Positions 6,465-10,071 of a DNA stretch of 10,071 bases are shown here, piece by piece. The stretch is from a bacterium. Its GTDB lineage: Bacteria; Ratteibacteria; UBA8468; B48-G9; JAFGKM01. The DNA is taken from positions 1-10,071 of the forward strand of contig DAORXQ010000067.1 of NCBI GenBank assembly GCA_035371905.1, written 5' to 3'. Position 1 is the first letter of the stretch. Every line of letters starts with the position of its first letter. The position numbers were made by a program, and so were the translations under genes. Under the pieces are notes generated by a model, which did no database searches, was not told the DNA's origin, and saw only the letters and a list, made by a program, of their open reading frames with translations.

Positions 6465-7019
6465 TTATGATTCCAGGATTATTTTTTTTATTCTTTTCAC
6501 AGTTTTTTCTATATTTTTATTTATTAATCTCACATCATAGTATTTAAACAATATTTTCCTTTCTTCTTTTGATATTAACAATCTTTTTTTTATTTCTTCA
6601 TCACTCATATCTTTTCTTTCTCTCATTCTCCGTTCTTGTTCTTTTAAAGATGGAGGTAAAATTCCAATTAAAAACACTTCTGGATATTTTTTTTTAATTT
6701 TTAATCCTCCTTGAGTATCTATAACAAGAAGTGTTTTTTTGTTTTTTTTTAAATTTTCTTCAATTTTCTTTTTTGGTGTTCCATAATAATTACCGTAAAC
6801 CACAGACCATTCTGCAAATTCGTCTCTTTTAATCATCTCTTCAAATTTTTCTTTGTCAACAAAGTTATAGTCAATGCCATTTTTTTCATTGGGTCTTGGT
6901 TTTCTTGTGGTATAAGTTATAACTGTATCAATATCCTTTAATTCTTTTTTTAGAATTTTTTGTATTGTAGTTTTTCCTGTTCCTGACGGTGCTGAAAGAA
7001 CAAATATTAAGTTTTTCAT
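6465..7019 (-). CDS. gmk: Guanylate kinase
   Basis: This enzyme phosphorylates GMP to GDP with ATP in the cytoplasm. Its 184 residues are close to the usual ~200. Motifs in order: the P-loop APSGTGKTT (10-18); the GMP-binding stretch TTRKPRPNEKNGIDYNFVD (41-59) and EWSVVYGNYYGTP; VIDTQGG (about 98-104) for the usual DIDVQGG; and an Arg-rich lid with ERRMRERKDMSDEEIKKRL. The C-terminus is slightly short, and the usual VVNDD reads LINKN. The ATG directly follows the TAA of the TPR gene with no clear Shine-Dalgarno site, so translation is probably coupled to that gene. It is the last gene of the ABC-TPR cluster and converges on thioredoxin with a two-base gap. Identification is firm. Confidence 0.96.
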   Translation of the reverse strand: MKNLIFVLSAPSGTGKTTIQKILKKELKDIDTVITYTTRKPRPNEKNGIDYNFVDKEKFEEMIKRDEFAEWSVVYGNYYGTPKKKIEENLKKNKKTLLVIDTQGGLKIKKKYPEVFLIGILPPSLKEQERRMRERKDMSDEEIKKRLLISKEERKILFKYYDVRLINKNIEKTVKRIKKIILES

Positions 7020-7949
7020 TTATGGTGTAAATTTACCTGTAGTTTTAAGTGAATGAATTGCTCTTTGAGCAATACTTTCAAAAGAAGTTCCGATTAGTTT
7101 TTCCCATTGTTTTATTGCCATATCAATTTGTCCATTTTTTTCATAAGCATGTGCTAAAACATCATCAACAAATTCGGGATGAGGAAATTTCACTGCCTTT
7201 TCAAGATATCTAACAGCATTGGGATAATCCATACCTTTATGATAATAAGTCCATCCGAGTTCAAAATAAAGGTCATATCTATCTTTATTATAAGTGATTC
7301 CCTTTTTTAAAAATGAAATTCCGTTAGTATACCAAAATAGCATTTCGACAGGGACATTTATTAAACCGGAGACAATTTCATATAATTCTTTATATTCTTT
7401 TTTCTCTTTTAAAGCATCAATTTTTTTATAACAGTTATTTGTAATATCAAAATACTCCTTTATCTTTTCTTCTGTTTTTGGATATTCTCTTGCAAGTCCT
7501 TCAACTAAATCTTTTATATCTTTTCTGATTTGAGTTATTGTCTCTTTTATAGATTTGTCTTCCAGTTTTGATAAAATCTTTCCAAGTTCTTCATCCAGTG
7601 TATTTGCCCTTGAACGTACATTTGCAAATATATTATATGTCATATGCCAGCCCCCAACAGCCCAGACAACTATATATGTTGGCTGAAGCCATGCGATTGC
7701 ATCAAGTAACGGAAGCATTTTATAGTGTTGACCTGAATGCCAGTAGTTTTCTATATTTAACCATAAAAGGTCTGCTGCAAGACCTCTGAATCCACTCAAT
7801 ATTAAACTTCCAGCCATCTGTCCGGGCATCAATAGAATATTACTTTCAAGATTTTCCACTTGTTTTGAATAATCAATACTTACCTGTAAAAAGCCTATAG
7901 GAATTAAAAGTAATATCGCAATAAATATTCTAATCCAATTTTTTTTCAT
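7020..7949 (-). CDS. Membrane-anchored TPR protein paired with an ABC-2 transporter
   Basis: This protein has 309 residues. The N-terminus is one hydrophobic segment (about 7-25, after MKKNWIR), likely an uncleaved anchor placing the rest outside the cytoplasmic membrane. A conserved-looking block follows: GFRGLAADLLWL (53-64) and WLQPTYIVVWAVGGWHMTYN (87-106). The middle (about 115-200) is charged and helical, probably coiled coil. The C-terminal part holds two TPR-like units (about 224-287: LGWTYYHKGMDYPNAVRYLEKAV and AYEKNGQIDMAIKQWEKL). The gene overlaps the ABC permease by ATGA, so the two are almost certainly co-translated. The block resembles hypothetical TPR proteins I recall beside ABC-2 exporters in other bacteria. 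A role as accessory subunit or substrate adaptor is inference; no substrate is visible. Confidence 0.85.
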   Translation of the reverse strand: MKKNWIRIFIAILLLIPIGFLQVSIDYSKQVENLESNILLMPGQMAGSLILSGFRGLAADLLWLNIENYWHSGQHYKMLPLLDAIAWLQPTYIVVWAVGGWHMTYNIFANVRSRANTLDEELGKILSKLEDKSIKETITQIRKDIKDLVEGLAREYPKTEEKIKEYFDITNNCYKKIDALKEKKEYKELYEIVSGLINVPVEMLFWYTNGISFLKKGITYNKDRYDLYFELGWTYYHKGMDYPNAVRYLEKAVKFPHPEFVDDVLAHAYEKNGQIDMAIKQWEKLIGTSFESIAQRAIHSLKTTGKFTP

Positions 7950-8710
7950 ATTTCTCTCTTTTGGATAAAATAGGAACCAATTAAAAGAACAACTGCAAGG
8001 TATAAAATTCCATAAACCCCTGTTTTCAGTATATAATTCCAGCTAACGTCAATTCCAACTACTACTTTATCCCTTATATTAAAATTTTCATAATTAGGAA
8101 TAACTGTATAAAGTATTTTCCAGAGGCCTTTTAAAATTATATTTTCTGTTCTGTCAGCAAGTTGATTTCCATATGAAGTTAAATGTCCCACTATATAAAG
8201 GAAGAAGGAAAAAATTACATTAAAAGCATCAGAAGCAAAAGTCGCAACAGTAAGAGTAATTGAACCAATTAAAATGAGTTCGATGAAAATCAGTAATAAT
8301 GTTTTAAATACTTGGATATCGGGTGGACTTTTTTTGAAAATTAATAGACCAGTGAAAAATAAACACATAAGGATAAAGTTTAAAAAAATAATTAGAATAA
8401 TTCCCAAAAATTTCCCGATAAAAAAATTCTGTCTTGTTATTGGTTTTGAAAATAATGTGTAAATCGTTCTTTTTTCTATTTCACTTGAAATTGCTGTAAG
8501 AGACATAAAAATTGCTATTAGAGCTCCAAAAAATTCTATGCTTGAAAAACTGACATCTTTAATCATTTTTAATTCTTCCTCTGCCGTAAGGAAAGAAAAT
8601 GCCTTTGATGCACCAATAACGATAAGTGCTACTACTAGTAATATGTATAAAGTCTTTTTCCTCAACGATTCTTTGAAACTATTCAGTCCGATAATCCATG
8701 CTTTTTTCAT
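7946..8710 (-). CDS. ABC-2 type transporter permease
   Basis: An integral membrane permease of 254 residues with about six hydrophobic segments, near residues 21-40, 58-80, 103-127, 136-158, 164-180 and 226-247. The region after the second segment, SSEIEKRTIYTLFSKPITR followed by NFFIGKFLG, is the hallmark cytoplasmic coupling stretch of ABC-2 permeases of the NosY/YhgE-like export group. The long loop before the last segment (about 185-225) is probably extracytoplasmic. AGGGAG seven bases before the ATG (8718-8723) and an ATGA overlap with the ATPase gene support the start and the pairing. One half-size permease plus one ATPase implies a homodimeric exporter (2+2). The substrate cannot be told from sequence; lipid, peptide or polymer export are all possible. 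Confidence 0.92.
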   Translation of the reverse strand: MKKAWIIGLNSFKESLRKKTLYILLVVALIVIGASKAFSFLTAEEELKMIKDVSFSSIEFFGALIAIFMSLTAISSEIEKRTIYTLFSKPITRQNFFIGKFLGIILIIFLNFILMCLFFTGLLIFKKSPPDIQVFKTLLLIFIELILIGSITLTVATFASDAFNVIFSFFLYIVGHLTSYGNQLADRTENIILKGLWKILYTVIPNYENFNIRDKVVVGIDVSWNYILKTGVYGILYLAVVLLIGSYFIQKREI

Positions 8711-9462
8711 TGATTTTCTCCCTTTTTGTCAAATTCTTCTATTGTTTTTACAAATAAATCTTCAAGACCTGTTGCATTATATTTCTGTATTAACTCATTA
8801 AGTTTCCCTGTAGCAAGCAGATAACCTCTATGAAATATAGCAATTCTATCACATACTCTTTCAACTTCGGAAAGAAAATGGCTTGAAAGTAAAATAGTTT
8901 TTCCCTCTCTTTTTAATTGGATTAATAAATCTCTTGTTTCAATACAACCTATAGGGTCAAGACCTGTTGTTGGTTCATCAAGTATTAAAATTTTTGGGTC
9001 ATTTATTAAGCTTGCTGCAAGCCCAATTCTTTCAAGCATGCCTTTGGAATAATGTCTTAAAGCAAGTTTTTTGTTTTCATGAAGTTTAACAAGAAATAAT
9101 AATTTTTCAATTCTTTCATTTAAAACTTTCTCGGGTATTTCAAAAAGTTTTCCATAAAATCTTAAAAGTTCTGGACCTGTTAGATAATCATAGTAATAAG
9201 GGTTTTCAGGTAAAAAACCAACATTTTTTTTCATTTCAACATCAAATTGATTTTTTCCAAGAATAGTTATTTCTCCTGAAGTTGGATACAAAATTCCCAG
9301 CATAAGTTTTAAACAGGTCGTTTTACCTGAACCATTTGGTCCAAGTATCCCATAAATTTCTCCTTCTTCAACATTAAAGGATACATTTTCAAGACCCACA
9401 ACTACTTTATTTCTTCCAAGAAAATAATATTTTGTTAACTCCTTTATTTCTATTACATTCAT
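8707..9462 (-). CDS. ABC transporter ATP-binding protein (ABC-2 exporter class)
   Basis: The cytoplasmic ATPase that drives the adjacent permease; 251 residues. Motifs in order: Walker A GPNGSGKTT (41-49); the Q-loop region NVGFLPENPYYYDYLTG; the signature YSKGMLERIGLA, a common variant of LSGGQ in this class; Walker B with catalytic Glu in ILILDEPTTGLDP; and the switch histidine in ILLSSHFLSEVERVCDRIAI. The final 40 residues resemble the short regulatory tail of CcmA/NatA-like ATPases. The start is fixed by AGGAGG six bases upstream (9469-9474). An extended -10 promoter precedes it, so this is the first gene of the ATPase-permease-TPR-gmk cluster. All catalytic motifs are intact. Confidence 0.96.
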   Translation of the reverse strand: MNVIEIKELTKYYFLGRNKVVVGLENVSFNVEEGEIYGILGPNGSGKTTCLKLMLGILYPTSGEITILGKNQFDVEMKKNVGFLPENPYYYDYLTGPELLRFYGKLFEIPEKVLNERIEKLLFLVKLHENKKLALRHYSKGMLERIGLAASLINDPKILILDEPTTGLDPIGCIETRDLLIQLKREGKTILLSSHFLSEVERVCDRIAIFHRGYLLATGKLNELIQKYNATGLEDLFVKTIEEFDKKGENQ

Positions 9463-9468
9463 TTGATT

Positions 9469-9474
9469 CCTCCT
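9469..9474 (-). promoter_or_regulatory. Shine-Dalgarno site of the ABC ATPase
   Basis: AGGAGG with six-base spacing to the ATG at 9462 marks the start of the ABC-TPR-gmk cluster. Confidence 0.9.
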
Positions 9475-9494
9475 CTAAAAAAATTTAATACTAT

Positions 9495-9503
9495 ATTATA
9501 TCA
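9495..9503 (-). promoter_or_regulatory. Extended -10 promoter on the stop codon of the prenyl synthase gene
   Basis: TGATATAAT is a consensus -10 hexamer with a TGn extension, and the TGA is also the stop codon of the upstream gene. The predicted start near 9488 gives a leader of about 25 bases with AGGAGG. Any -35 box would lie inside the upstream coding region. Confidence 0.65.
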
Positions 9504-10071
9504 CAAATTATTATTTAAAAAATCAAAATAAATTCTATCAAATATGTAAAGTAAGATTTTTCCTTTTTTCCCAAAAAACAAAGTTTCTTGTTTTAATTTT
9601 TGATAGATTTTTTTCAATTTTTCTTTTAATATTATTTCATCTCCTTCTTTATCTTCTATATCATCTCTTATTTGAAAAGCAATTCCAAAATTTTTCGCTA
9701 TATTTTCAATTTTTTCTTTTTTTTCTTTTTCTACTTTTTTAAAATAAAATGGTACTTTAAAACATATTTCAAAAAGTCTTCCTGTTTTCATATAATCAAT
9801 TTTTCTTTTTTCTTCGTCTTTTATTTCTTTCCCTTTATAAATTAAATCAAGAATCTGTCCTCCTGCCATTCCTTTATATCCAATCGCTTCCGCGACATCT
9901 TTTACTAAACTTATTTTTCCACTTTCTGCAATAAGTTGAAATCCATAGGTTAAAAGGGCATCACCCACTAAAATAGCAATACCTTCTCCAAATTTTTTAT
10001 GACAGGTAGGGACTCCCCTTCTAAAATCGTCGTTATCCATTGAAGGTAAATCATCGTGTACAAGAGAAAAA
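9501..10071 (-). CDS. ispA: Short-chain polyprenyl diphosphate synthase, C-terminal part (5' end off right edge)
   Basis: This enzyme family condenses isopentenyl diphosphate with allylic diphosphates to make geranyl, farnesyl or geranylgeranyl diphosphate. The frame is open to the right edge, and 189 residues are visible, starting FSLVHDDLPSMDNDDFRRG. The first Asp-rich motif is DDLPSMD, so the methionine at 10040 is internal and not the start. Next come FGEGIAILVGDALLTYGF, GMAGGQILDL, MKTGRLFE and the second Asp-rich motif QIRDDIED. After that the protein departs from the family: the usual GKxxGxDxxxxKxTYP stretch is missing, and the tail is only about 46 residues of basic and aromatic sequence. 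The lost Lys-Thr normally contacts substrate diphosphate. The symbol is given for family resemblance; product chain length cannot be set from what is visible. Its stop codon is part of the downstream promoter. Confidence 0.88.
   Translation of the reverse strand, partial: FSLVHDDLPSMDNDDFRRGVPTCHKKFGEGIAILVGDALLTYGFQLIAESGKISLVKDVAEAIGYKGMAGGQILDLIYKGKEIKDEEKRKIDYMKTGRLFEICFKVPFYFKKVEKEKKEKIENIAKNFGIAFQIRDDIEDKEGDEIILKEKLKKIYQKLKQETLFFGKKGKILLYIFDRIYFDFLNNNL

Noticed and set aside
7568..8801. Plus-strand open frames at 7568-7789, 8274-8462 and 8538-8801.
   Set aside because: They lie antisense to the TPR, permease and ATPase genes, have no ribosome site or motif, and are explained as shadows.
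10038..10040. The ATG at 10040 as the start of the prenyl synthase.
   Set aside because: It falls inside the first Asp-rich motif (DDLPSMDNDD), and the frame stays open to the window edge, so the true start lies outside.
1..10071. Mobile elements, CRISPR repeats, tRNA or rRNA genes.
   Set aside because: No terminal inverted repeats, transposase or integrase motifs, regularly spaced repeats, or RNA gene signatures were seen on either strand.

Overview
The window is a densely packed, strongly AT-rich bacterial chromosome segment. Ten of its eleven genes lie on the minus strand, and only a thioredoxin lies on the plus strand. I see no mobile element, phage gene, CRISPR array or RNA gene. No stretch over 300 bases lacks a gene; the longest intergenic gap is 90 bases. 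The codon usage, the Shine-Dalgarno-type sites (AGGAGG, AAGGAG) and the sigma70-like -10 boxes indicate a bacterium. The phylum cannot be fixed from this window; an uncultured low-GC lineage is my best reading.

Right to left (direction of most transcription): (1) 10071-9501 is the 3' part of a short-chain prenyl diphosphate synthase. (2) 9462-6465 is a tight cluster of ABC-2 ATPase, ABC-2 permease, a membrane-anchored TPR protein and guanylate kinase. Two 4-base ATGA overlaps and one direct TAA/ATG abutment join these genes, and a near-perfect extended -10 promoter sits exactly on the prenyl synthase stop codon. (3) 6136-6462 is a thioredoxin on the plus strand, ending 2 bases from the guanylate kinase stop. 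(4) 6045-4891 is a PHP-like protein of unknown function. (5) 4833-1 is a cluster of GAF-ANTAR regulator, purF, carA and carB. Its genes overlap or lie 2 bases apart, and carB runs off the left edge.

The most interesting part is cluster 5. CarA and PurF are the glutamine-using enzymes that begin pyrimidine/arginine and purine synthesis, and both appear to have lost their glutaminase sites. CarA has Gly, Tyr and Gln where the family has its Cys-His-Glu triad. PurF keeps its N-terminal Cys but lacks the Arg-Tyr glutamine loop, the oxyanion Asn and the glutamine-binding Asp. In contrast, the visible synthetase half of CarB, the PRPP loop of PurF and its four putative Fe-S cysteines are intact. 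The simplest reading is that both enzymes take free ammonia instead of glutamine. They sit behind a GAF-ANTAR protein, a class known to control nitrogen-metabolism operons by antitermination. This is inference from motifs; a second, canonical carA or purF elsewhere in the genome would change it.

A second theme is transcription. All four recognisable promoters have TGn-extended -10 boxes. Two of them lie so close to the start codon, with no Shine-Dalgarno site, that the mRNAs are probably leaderless.
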